The notes below the pieces were generated by a model that was not told where the DNA came from, made no database searches, and was given only the letters and a program-made list of their open reading frames with translations. Source: an uncultured Eubacteriales bacterium (GTDB lineage Bacteria; Bacillota; Clostridia; Lachnospirales; Lachnospiraceae). From it: DNA of 11,863 nt. The DNA is taken from assembly GCA_900321525.1 (NCBI GenBank), contig ONWL01000023.1:1-11863 (forward strand), in the 5' to 3' direction. A program made the position numbers and the translations under genes. Of this stretch, positions 5,698 to 11,863 are shown piece after piece. Each line of letters opens with the position of its first letter. Positions within the stretch are counted from its first letter, which is position 1.

Positions 5698-6635
5698 TGG
5701 CAGAGATCAAGAAGATTGCAACCAGAGAAAGCTACGGCAATGCGTTAGTAGAGCTGGCAGAGGAATATCCAAACCTGTATGTACTGGATGCTGACCTGGC
5801 AGAAGCCACCAAGACCGGTATTTTCAAAAAGGCTTATCCGGAACGTCACATTGATTGCGGGATTGCGGAGTCTAACATGATCGGTGTGGCAGCAGGTCTG
5901 TCTACCACTGGTATCATTCCATTTGCAAGTTCTTTTGCCATGTTTGCGGCAGGACGTGCATTTGAGCAGATCCGCAACAGCGTAGGATACCCTCATCTGA
6001 ATGTAAAGATCGGTGCCACCCATGCTGGTGTCAGCGTAGGGGAAGATGGTGCCACCCATCAGTGCAATGAGGACATTGCCCTGATGCGTACCATTCCGGG
6101 TATGGTGGTGATGTGTCCGGCAGATGATGTAGAGGCCAAGGCTGCTGTCCGTGCGGCAGTAGAGCATGAGGGACCGGTATACATTCGTTTTGGTCGTGCG
6201 GCATGCCGTGTCATCAATGATGCAGAAACATATCAGTTCCAGATTGGAAAAGGACATGTACTGCGGGAAGGTACTGACGTGACCATCGTGGCAACCGGTA
6301 TCTGTGTAGAAAGCGCACTGGATGCGGCAGAGCAGCTGGCAGCAGAGGGCATCAGCGCAGAGGTGATCAACATTTGTACCATCAAACCTTTGGACAGCGA
6401 ACTGATCGTGGCAAGCGCCAGGAAGACCGGCAAAGTGGTTACAGTAGAAGAACATTCCGTCATCGGAGGATTAGGCAGTGCAGTCAGTGATGCACTGGTG
6501 GCTGAATATCCGGTTCCGGTGAAGAAAGTGGGCATGCAGGATGTGTTTGGCGAGTCCGGCTCTGCAGCAGCGCTGATTCATAAGTATGGATTGGACGCAG
6601 AGGGCGTGTACAAGGCAGTGAAGGAATTTGTATAA
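5697..6635 (+). CDS. tkt: Transketolase, C-terminal subunit (pyrimidine-binding and C-terminal domains)
   Basis: The 312-residue partner of the preceding gene. It carries the pyrimidine-binding domain, with the catalytic glutamate E58 in GIAESNMIGVAAGLS that activates the thiamine ring. GATHAGVSVGEDGATHQ (107-123) follows, with the substrate and cofactor contacts of this region. The C-terminal domain, from about residue 185, has the transketolase_C pattern GTDVTIVATG ... ICTIKPLD ... VTVEEHSVIGGLGSAV. I prefer ATG 5697 over the GTG at 5694 because ATG overlaps the upstream TGA in the usual TGATG coupling. The two proteins together make the whole enzyme; DXS is excluded because that protein is not split this way. 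No good terminator follows: the CCGGA hairpin at 6660-6677 lacks a T tract. Confidence 0.95.
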   Translation: MAEIKKIATRESYGNALVELAEEYPNLYVLDADLAEATKTGIFKKAYPERHIDCGIAESNMIGVAAGLSTTGIIPFASSFAMFAAGRAFEQIRNSVGYPHLNVKIGATHAGVSVGEDGATHQCNEDIALMRTIPGMVVMCPADDVEAKAAVRAAVEHEGPVYIRFGRAACRVINDAETYQFQIGKGHVLREGTDVTIVATGICVESALDAAEQLAAEGISAEVINICTIKPLDSELIVASARKTGKVVTVEEHSVIGGLGSAVSDALVAEYPVPVKKVGMQDVFGESGSAAALIHKYGLDAEGVYKAVKEFV

Positions 6636-6680
6636 AAATATTTTGTAGGAATTGTCAGCCCGGAAGTCGGAATCCGGCAT

Positions 6681-7322
6681 ATGGGTAGGGAAAAAATATA
6701 TGTCACTACAGATGTAACTGGCAAAAAGGCGGTATTTGCAGATGAGGCCAATACAGAATTTCGTGTGAGCAGGGAATTTTCAGGTTCTGTATTTACCCAG
6801 TTAGAGGAGGCCTTTTCTTATTTGATGCTGTGTAACAGCAATCCTTCGAAGATTCAGGGACTGGTGCGTGTGGAAACATGGGATTATCCGGAGGCGGCCC
6901 TTCGTGAAGCGCTTCTGAATGCACTGGTTCATAGAGATTATAGCTTTAGTGGGAGTATTATCATCAATGTGAATGATGGTATGATAGAGTTTATTTCAAT
7001 TGGCGGTCTCTTGCCGGGACTCTCACCGGAGGATATTAAAAGTGGAATTTCACAGCCCAGAAATCGGAATCTGGCAGAAGTATTTTATCGCCTGCATCTG
7101 ATAGAGTCTTATGGAACAGGCATTCGCCGGATTTTCACTATGTATCGGGAATGTGAGCTGCAGCCTCGTATTGAATCTGAAAAAGACACGTGCCTATACA
7201 CTTGTCAGACAGATGAGGGAAGAAGGGTTGATTGTGGTCAGTGGAAGAGGTACAGGAAAAAATATTTGCTGCCACAGGATTTTGCTTCGCAAAACCTTCG
7301 CGAAATATTGCCTCCTGAATAG
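6681..7322 (+). pseudogene. Remnant of an AlbA/RecG-like ATP-binding (HATPase_c_4) protein
   Basis: The frame resembles the C-terminal half of putative DNA-binding, ATP-binding proteins annotated as RecG-like helicases. KKAVFADEANTEF (15-27), REFSGSVFTQLEEAF (31-45), YPEAALREALLNALVHRDYS (69-88, the GHKL-type N-box), GGLLPGLSPEDI (108-119) and LIESYGTGIRRI (140-151, the GTG loop) are recognisable. The N-terminal AlbA_2/Schlafen-like DNA-binding domain is missing; the frame reaches the transketolase stop with no ribosome site. Homology in this frame stops at about 7176. It resumes in the frame of 7177, where TRAYTLVRQMREEGLIVVSG continues the family's C-terminal winged helix. Tens of residues usually found between are absent, so an internal deletion with frameshift is likely. 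The last 48 or so residues in the original frame are read-through. I judge the gene non-functional. Confidence 0.75.
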
Positions 7323-7347
7323 TTACCAAATTTCCATGAAATACTAC

Positions 7348-7376
7348 TACAAAAATGTGATGATTTGTGCTATAAT
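7348..7376 (+). promoter_or_regulatory. Extended -10 promoter of the membrane protein / LuxR operon
   Basis: A perfect TATAAT (7371-7376) is preceded by TGC, giving a TGn extended -10. The -35 region 17 nt upstream (TACAAA, 7348-7353) is poor. Transcription would start near 7383, about 55 nt before the ATG at 7438. It lies just after the remnant gene and is the only clear promoter for the two-gene operon that follows. Confidence 0.55.
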
Positions 7377-7437
7377 AAAACAAGATGTCCACAGACACCT
7401 ATAGTACATTTTGTAAAAATTGGGAAAGGGGATTTTT

Positions 7438-8400
7438 ATGAAGGATAAGAAAAAAACAGGCATTGCCATTTCCATCGTACTGGTGGCGGTCATTGTCATT
7501 GTGGCAGTGGCGATACTGCTCAGGAGAGACAAGGCAGCAGACACATCGGACAGGCGTTCCTCCGGCGGAGCGGCATCTTCCCATACTACTGATGCAGATG
7601 ATACTGCTGTAGGATCCGGAGATGCTTCTTCATCCTCTCGGGAAAGTGGGGAGGAACTGGATATTTTGGAAAGTCTGTTACAGGAAGAGGGCATTTCAGA
7701 GCCTACATGGATAGAGGCAGACCCGGCTACTTTGAGTACCGATGATGTACAGGGATTTGTGCCTGCTGCCAATGCCAATGGCGATGGGGATGCGGATTCT
7801 GCGGAAGAACCGGTGCAGATTACACTTTCTGACAACCGGCTTCAGGCAGAGGGATTGGGGCGTTATGCCGGAAGCTTTTTAGAGGATGGAAGTGACGAGG
7901 CTACCGAGAATGTAGTTTCCCTTCTTGTGAAGAACAATTCAGATCAGATGCTGCAGGTAGGGGAGATTACGTTCCAGGTCAATGACAGCGAGACTGCTAC
8001 ATTTTTTGTGACGAACCTTCCGGCAGGTGCCAGCGGCCTTGTATTAGAAAGCAACAAGCGTCCATACAGTGAGGAAGATTCCTATACATATGGAGACACA
8101 GTCGCCTCATTTATAGATTCTCCAAGCTTAGAGGAAGATAAGTTTGAGATCGCCAAAGAAGACGGCAAGCTGACGCTGAAGAATAACACCGAAGAAAGCT
8201 ACGAGAAGATTTACGTGTACTATAAGTACAAGCAGCGCAATGGAACCTATATGGGCGGCATTACTTACCGCACGCCTTTTGAGAATGTAGCTGCAGGCAG
8301 TGAAGTAGAAGCTGTTGCGGCACATTTCAGAGTAGAAGGAAGCGAGATCGTAGACGTCCGGATACAGCAGGTACAGACACCGGAATCGGAATCGGAATAA
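7438..8400 (+). CDS. Membrane-anchored extracytoplasmic protein of unknown function
   Basis: A 320-residue protein with a short lysine-rich cytoplasmic start (MKDKKK), one strongly hydrophobic helix (about 7-29), and an Arg-Arg stop. A Ser/Asp/Thr-rich linker (about 33-70) and an acidic region to about 130 follow. After the linker come two beta-rich stretches: about 132-205 (NVVSLLVKNNSDQMLQVGEITF) and about 235-310 (KLTLKNNTEESYEKIYVYYKYK ... GGITYRTPF). Both have the look of FxLYD-like beta-sandwich modules that sit outside the membrane. No catalytic motif is visible. Start ATG 7438 has AAAGGGG upstream; the frame extends to 7420 without support. The gene ends 16 bp before the LuxR-type regulator and shares its promoter, so the two may work together, for example as a surface sensor or a regulated target. 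That link is inference only. Confidence 0.8.
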   Translation: MKDKKKTGIAISIVLVAVIVIVAVAILLRRDKAADTSDRRSSGGAASSHTTDADDTAVGSGDASSSSRESGEELDILESLLQEEGISEPTWIEADPATLSTDDVQGFVPAANANGDGDADSAEEPVQITLSDNRLQAEGLGRYAGSFLEDGSDEATENVVSLLVKNNSDQMLQVGEITFQVNDSETATFFVTNLPAGASGLVLESNKRPYSEEDSYTYGDTVASFIDSPSLEEDKFEIAKEDGKLTLKNNTEESYEKIYVYYKYKQRNGTYMGGITYRTPFENVAAGSEVEAVAAHFRVEGSEIVDVRIQQVQTPESESE

Positions 8401-8416
8401 AGAGAATCAGGTAGCT

Positions 8417-10969
8417 GTGAAGGAATCAAACAGTGAAAAACAGGAAACAGACTGCTCCCGGCAAGACATCCTCCGTAAGGACGGTGAGAACCTTTGCCTG
8501 GAGCAGTTGTCATATATCAGAAAGAAGCAGGCCACCATGGGATATATCAGAAAACAAAAACTTCCAGAGATGCTGCTGCGGATGGCAGCAGACAGTCCGG
8601 CTCTTTACATCAGCGGATCGGCCGGTATCGGTAAGACAAAGGCAGTAAAAATGTACAGGGATCATATGATCGCCCAGGGCAGGTCCGTCTCTATGCTGGA
8701 TATGAGAGTCGATGCAGAGCGAGAGACACTGGAAAAGCAGCTGGAAGAAGGCGGTCAGGTGGAACCCCGGATACGGATACTGGATCATCTGTCGGAATGT
8801 CAGGATGAGAAGCTGCTGGTACTTCTGGTAAGGGCTATTTTGTCAGGAGAGCCGGGAAAGGACACACAGTGGATTCTGGTCAGCCGTACCGTGTTACCGA
8901 AGCAGTTATACCCATGTGTACAGGAAAATCGTCTGCATGTGCTGGAGGGAGCCGCCTGCTTTTATGACGAGAAGACACTTCTGTCTTTGCTGGCACAGGA
9001 GAAGATCAAATTCACCTACAGGCAGACCAGAAAACTGCTGCAATGGAGCGGCGGCTGGCCGGCCATTGTCCACATTGCCCTGGGGGTCATCCGACAGCAG
9101 GGAACCCCGGACATACTGCCCCGGATACCAGGCCACCCCATGATGCAGCAGTTCATCCAGGAAGAGATATGGGACAATCTGACCCCGGCACAGCAGAAAC
9201 TATGCCTGCAACTGGCCGTCCTGCCCGGAATCCCTCCCTGCATCCTGACGGGAGAGACCGGCTGGATTCGCAGACAGCTGATGGGTCTGTGTATCCTGAC
9301 AGAGCAGGAGCAGGGAACAGACGCATTCCCTGACTTTTTCAGAGAGTTTCTGCTGGCAGAAAGTGCCCGCAGGGGAGAAGAGGCGTCCATCTTGTCACAG
9401 GCAGGAAACTGGTTTCGGAAAAGCGGCATGTACCCGGAAGCGCTGGACTGCTTCTATCGTGCCAAAGACCCTGTCAGCCACCGGGCATGTATGATTTCCG
9501 GCTGCGAAACACTGTTCTGGGAGATAGAGGACGATGGCCTGCTGTGGGACTATCTGAAGTTTTCTATGGAGCAGACAGAGGAAGCAGAGTCCACAGGGCT
9601 GTTTTTCAAGGGGATGCTCTGGATGGAAGCCGGGGCGTTTCCTCAAGGGGCCCATGCGCTGGAACAGTTGAAGAAAGCCTTTCAGAATACAAAGAGCCGG
9701 AAGGATGGACTGCTGTATCTGAATCTGTTGTACTATGACCCTGGGGTCTCCATCCTGCAGTGGATGGAGGAAGCGCTTTCTGTCACTGCCATCACAGGAG
9801 CCATCCACATCTACGGGTTGACACATACCGGACTGAGCGTGCTAAGCGGGGGCAAAGACCTCTCCATCCTGTTCTGCCGTAAAAAGAAAGAAATCGAATC
9901 CTTCAGAGACCAGTGGAACCATATCTTTGAAGAAGAACAGCAGGACTTTTTCCATTTGGCGGAAATCGAATACCTCATGGAGACAAACCGGCAGGAGGAG
10001 GCATTGGAGCAGCTGCTTCCCTGTCTGGTCATAAAAGACGTGGAAGACATAGAGGATGGGGCTAAGCCAGACAAGTACCAGACAGTTTTGTTTGTGCTGT
10101 TGTGCAAGTCCTTCATCCTCAGTGACGCCCTTACCGGGTATGAGGCGTTGATGGACACCTGCTATGAGCAGATCCAGCGCACAGGCAATGGCTGTGAGAA
10201 GCGCAACAGCACCCTCCAGAGAATACTCTGTCAGGTATGGAAGAAACAGCGGACGCTTCATCAGGCATTTGCGGAAGATGAGAAGGAAGATTATATGGCC
10301 ATTGGCCGGAAAAACAGCTTCTATCTGTTGCAGAAGGCAAGATACTATCTGTTTCTGCGAAAATATGAGAAAGCCTACATGCTGTTTGAGCGGCTGTACC
10401 GGCACTATGAAACCTGCCATCAATATCTCTATCAGGTAGAATCCGGTCTGGGACAGGCCGTTGCCGCCCGGAACATGGGCAGAGAATCAGAGGCGCTAAA
10501 GCGGATGGCTGCCACAGTCACACTGGCGGAGTGCTACCGCTATGTGGGGGTCTTCTGTCTTTTCGGCATTACCGGCAGGGAACTGCTGGATGACTACTGG
10601 AGAATCCTGCGGAATCCCGGCAGCAGCATATCCCAATTGCGGAAGAAAAGCTACTACTATGGCAATGTGATCGGAACCTCTGTGGAAAACTATCTCAATG
10701 TGCTCATGCGGTCAGCCAGAAACAGTGTCTCCCGTTATCCCTTTGCCCAAAATCAGGACACAGACAGGGGAGAAGACCTGACCATGACAGAGCTCAGCAT
10801 CCTTCAGTATATTGAGCAGGGGGATACCAATGCCAGAATTGCGGAGCAGATGAACATAGCGGAATCCACTGTAAAAAAACATGTCTACAATATCTTCAGG
10901 AAGCTGGAAGTGAAGACCAGAGTACAGGCCATACAGAAGGGAAAGCAGATCGGGATACTGACCCGATGA
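8417..10969 (+). CDS. LuxR-family (MalT-like, LAL) transcriptional regulator
   Basis: An 850-residue cytosolic regulator with the LAL layout. A P-loop lies at GSAGIGKT (67-74), and ILDHLSE (121-127) takes the Walker B position but looks degenerate. WILVSRT (152-158) corresponds to the family's sensor strand, and WSGGWPA (210-216) to the TEGW-type signature. A long helical, TPR-like middle (about 330-720) probably senses the inducer. The C-terminal GerE/LuxR helix-turn-helix (about 788-850) is clear: LTMTELSILQYIEQGDTNARI, then AESTVKKHVYNIFRKLEV and KTRVQA. MalT itself binds ATP and a sugar; the ligand here is unknown. The start is GTG 8417, with only a weak AGGTAG upstream. ATG 8537 is an alternative but would leave the N-terminus 40 residues shorter. 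It probably controls its own operon or the surface-protein gene that follows; no direct evidence. Confidence 0.88.
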   Translation: MKESNSEKQETDCSRQDILRKDGENLCLEQLSYIRKKQATMGYIRKQKLPEMLLRMAADSPALYISGSAGIGKTKAVKMYRDHMIAQGRSVSMLDMRVDAERETLEKQLEEGGQVEPRIRILDHLSECQDEKLLVLLVRAILSGEPGKDTQWILVSRTVLPKQLYPCVQENRLHVLEGAACFYDEKTLLSLLAQEKIKFTYRQTRKLLQWSGGWPAIVHIALGVIRQQGTPDILPRIPGHPMMQQFIQEEIWDNLTPAQQKLCLQLAVLPGIPPCILTGETGWIRRQLMGLCILTEQEQGTDAFPDFFREFLLAESARRGEEASILSQAGNWFRKSGMYPEALDCFYRAKDPVSHRACMISGCETLFWEIEDDGLLWDYLKFSMEQTEEAESTGLFFKGMLWMEAGAFPQGAHALEQLKKAFQNTKSRKDGLLYLNLLYYDPGVSILQWMEEALSVTAITGAIHIYGLTHTGLSVLSGGKDLSILFCRKKKEIESFRDQWNHIFEEEQQDFFHLAEIEYLMETNRQEEALEQLLPCLVIKDVEDIEDGAKPDKYQTVLFVLLCKSFILSDALTGYEALMDTCYEQIQRTGNGCEKRNSTLQRILCQVWKKQRTLHQAFAEDEKEDYMAIGRKNSFYLLQKARYYLFLRKYEKAYMLFERLYRHYETCHQYLYQVESGLGQAVAARNMGRESEALKRMAATVTLAECYRYVGVFCLFGITGRELLDDYWRILRNPGSSISQLRKKSYYYGNVIGTSVENYLNVLMRSARNSVSRYPFAQNQDTDRGEDLTMTELSILQYIEQGDTNARIAEQMNIAESTVKKHVYNIFRKLEVKTRVQAIQKGKQIGILTR

Positions 10970-10998
10970 CGCTGCTTCATTCATACAGAAAAAAACAT

Positions 10999-11022
10999 AA
11001 AAAAATACCACTTTAGTGGCAT
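10999..11022 (-). terminator. Minus-strand terminator-like hairpin downstream of the LuxR gene
   Basis: In minus-strand RNA the arms AUGCCAC (11022 to 11016) and GUGGUAU (11011 to 11005) form a 7-bp stem with a G-U pair and a UAAA loop, followed by a U run (to 10999). On the plus strand the G-U pair becomes an A-C mismatch and no U tract follows, so it should work only for leftward transcription. No minus-strand gene is visible to its right. It may stop antisense transcription into the regulator. The core ccactttagtgg is also a perfect palindrome and could instead be a protein-binding site. Confidence 0.4.
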
Positions 11023-11209
11023 GCAAAAGACAGGGCCTCGTGATATATTGTGTGTAGCTTTATCAGACTGCCCTTTTGGGACAGGTTTGGTAATTTACAT
11101 AGATATTCCGATAATGTAATGGATCTTTGTGTGAGAAAACAGACCATACAATAATAAGGACAGGTCATAGCACAATGGTCTAAAAAGAAAAAGAAAGGAA
11201 GGAAAACTT
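11023..11209 (+). promoter_or_regulatory. Control region before the surface-protein gene, with a candidate promoter
   Basis: The 240-bp gap after the LuxR gene holds, from 11023 on, a CTGCCC-tttt-GGGaCAG hairpin (11068-11084) that lacks a good U tract. A promoter-like pair follows: TTGGTA (11087-11092), a 17-nt spacer and GATAAT (11110-11115). A further possible -10, TACAAT (11147-11152), has no good -35. The octamer ggacaggt appears twice in the same orientation (11079-11086 and 11158-11165), once next to the -35 and once in the leader. No known riboswitch was recognised. Confidence 0.45.
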
Positions 11210-11863
11210 ATGAAGCAAAAGTTTAGGCGTCTGCTAAGCGCACTGCTTGCCATAGTGATGGTAATCAGTGGATTACAGTTTGGCGGATGGACGCAGGAAG
11301 CAAAAGCAGCAACAACTGCAGGAAAAACCATTTATTTTGACGTGAATGGTAGTACTAATTTTTATAGTGACGGTGCTGTGCCAGTCGTTCTTTTCAAAAA
11401 TGGTACAGATATCGGTGCTGATGTTGGAGATTGGGCTGAGATGACTTATGTAAAGACAGATATTTATTCTGCAGTCATTCCCGAAGGGGCAACATATGTC
11501 CAATTCAGAAGAAGCAATGACACGAACAGTGAATCAAAAGCGATAGAATTGATGAATTCATACAATTACTATCAGATAAAAGATACCGGCTGGGCTTTTA
11601 ATGATTGGGAAAATGATTTGAATTGGTTGAACCAGACCGAGATCGTTACTCCGGCTGATTATGTGACAATCTATTTAGCTTATCCTGGCGATAATAAACC
11701 AGCTGTATGGTTTATAAAAGATGGAAATTTTGTTAGAAAGTATGAACACATAAGCTCATTTAAGTTTGACTTGAACAGCGCAGATTATAATGGATTTTAT
11801 GTTGGATGGGATGGACTAGCAGAAAACCAGACGGCTCAGATTGGACTTGACGAAATAAGAGCG
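11210..11863 (+). CDS. Secreted surface protein with beta-rich modules (partial, runs off window)
   Basis: ATG 11210, with AAAGGAAGG (11194-11202) 7 nt upstream, opens a frame of 218 codons to the window end. The N-terminus MKQKFRRLLSALLAIVMVIS is a signal peptide with a basic start and hydrophobic core, and AKA (31-33) before ATTAGK is a good signal-peptidase I site. The mature part opens with TIYFDVNG and a module with W-x-E-M-T and YSAVIPEGATYVQFRRSND. A second beta-rich stretch begins VTIYLAYPGDNKPAVWFI. This pattern resembles the starch-binding-type (CBM26-like) or adhesin modules of Lachnospiraceae surface proteins, without a firm match. The C-terminus, where an LPXTG anchor or repeats would lie, is outside the window. 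Placed after a MalT-like regulator, it may be that regulator's target. Confidence 0.75.
   Translation, partial: MKQKFRRLLSALLAIVMVISGLQFGGWTQEAKAATTAGKTIYFDVNGSTNFYSDGAVPVVLFKNGTDIGADVGDWAEMTYVKTDIYSAVIPEGATYVQFRRSNDTNSESKAIELMNSYNYYQIKDTGWAFNDWENDLNWLNQTEIVTPADYVTIYLAYPGDNKPAVWFIKDGNFVRKYEHISSFKFDLNSADYNGFYVGWDGLAENQTAQIGLDEIRA

Noticed and set aside
5745..6455. Minus-strand frame of 236 codons
   Set aside because: It is antisense to the transketolase C-terminal subunit, Cys/His-rich as shadows often are, with no ribosome site.
6660..6677. CCGGA/TCCGG hairpin after the transketolase genes
   Set aside because: The stem is only 5 bp and is not followed by T residues.
7280..7294. TTTTGC/GCAAAA hairpin at the end of the pseudogene
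   Set aside because: It is short and AT-rich with a 3-nt loop and no T tract; it may be chance.
9842..10423. Minus-strand frame of 193 codons
   Set aside because: It lies wholly inside the LuxR-type regulator, which has clear domains on the plus strand.
1..11863. CRISPR array, tRNA, rRNA or intact insertion sequence
   Set aside because: No regularly spaced repeats, cloverleaf, rRNA segment or intact transposase were seen on either strand.

Overview
The window looks like a chromosomal accessory region of a gut Firmicute, most likely a Lachnospiraceae-type Clostridium. The reasons are moderate GC content, strong AAGGAGG-like ribosome sites, a transketolase split into two subunits, a PD-(D/E)XK/AAA-ATPase gene of a family that is expanded in such genomes, and a MalT-like LuxR regulator beside a secreted surface protein. 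The genus cannot be fixed from the sequence alone.

Layout. At the left edge, on the minus strand, lies the first 47 codons of an MFS transporter. A minus-strand control region of about 260 nt sits in front of it: an extended -10 promoter, an 18-codon leader peptide, a terminator hairpin that overlaps the end of that peptide, and a second hairpin that buries the transporter's ribosome site. A 13-bp alternative pairing would break both hairpins. This is the architecture of a ribosome-mediated, drug-inducible attenuator, and it is the most interesting item here. Next (404-964) comes a stretch without intact genes. It holds an imperfect palindrome of about 358 bp (591-948), bounded by 14-bp direct repeats and ending just before the deoD ribosome site.

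The plus-strand metabolic block follows: deoD (purine nucleoside phosphorylase), an overlapping HAD phosphatase, a GNAT acetyltransferase, an AT-richer AAA-ATPase/PD-(D/E)XK protein of unknown role, and the two transketolase subunits with their own promoter. DeoD releases pentose-1-phosphate and transketolase works in the pentose phosphate pathway, so these fit together loosely as pentose/nucleoside metabolism. The GNAT and AAA genes have no obvious link to that theme.

After transketolase lies a truncated, frameshifted remnant of an AlbA/RecG-like ATP-binding protein (6681-7322). The right end starts with a good promoter. It carries a membrane-anchored extracytoplasmic protein, then 16 bp later an 850-residue LuxR/MalT-like (LAL) regulator, then a 240-bp control region, then the start of a secreted surface protein that runs off the window. 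The last three genes may form one surface/sensing locus; this is inferred from order only.
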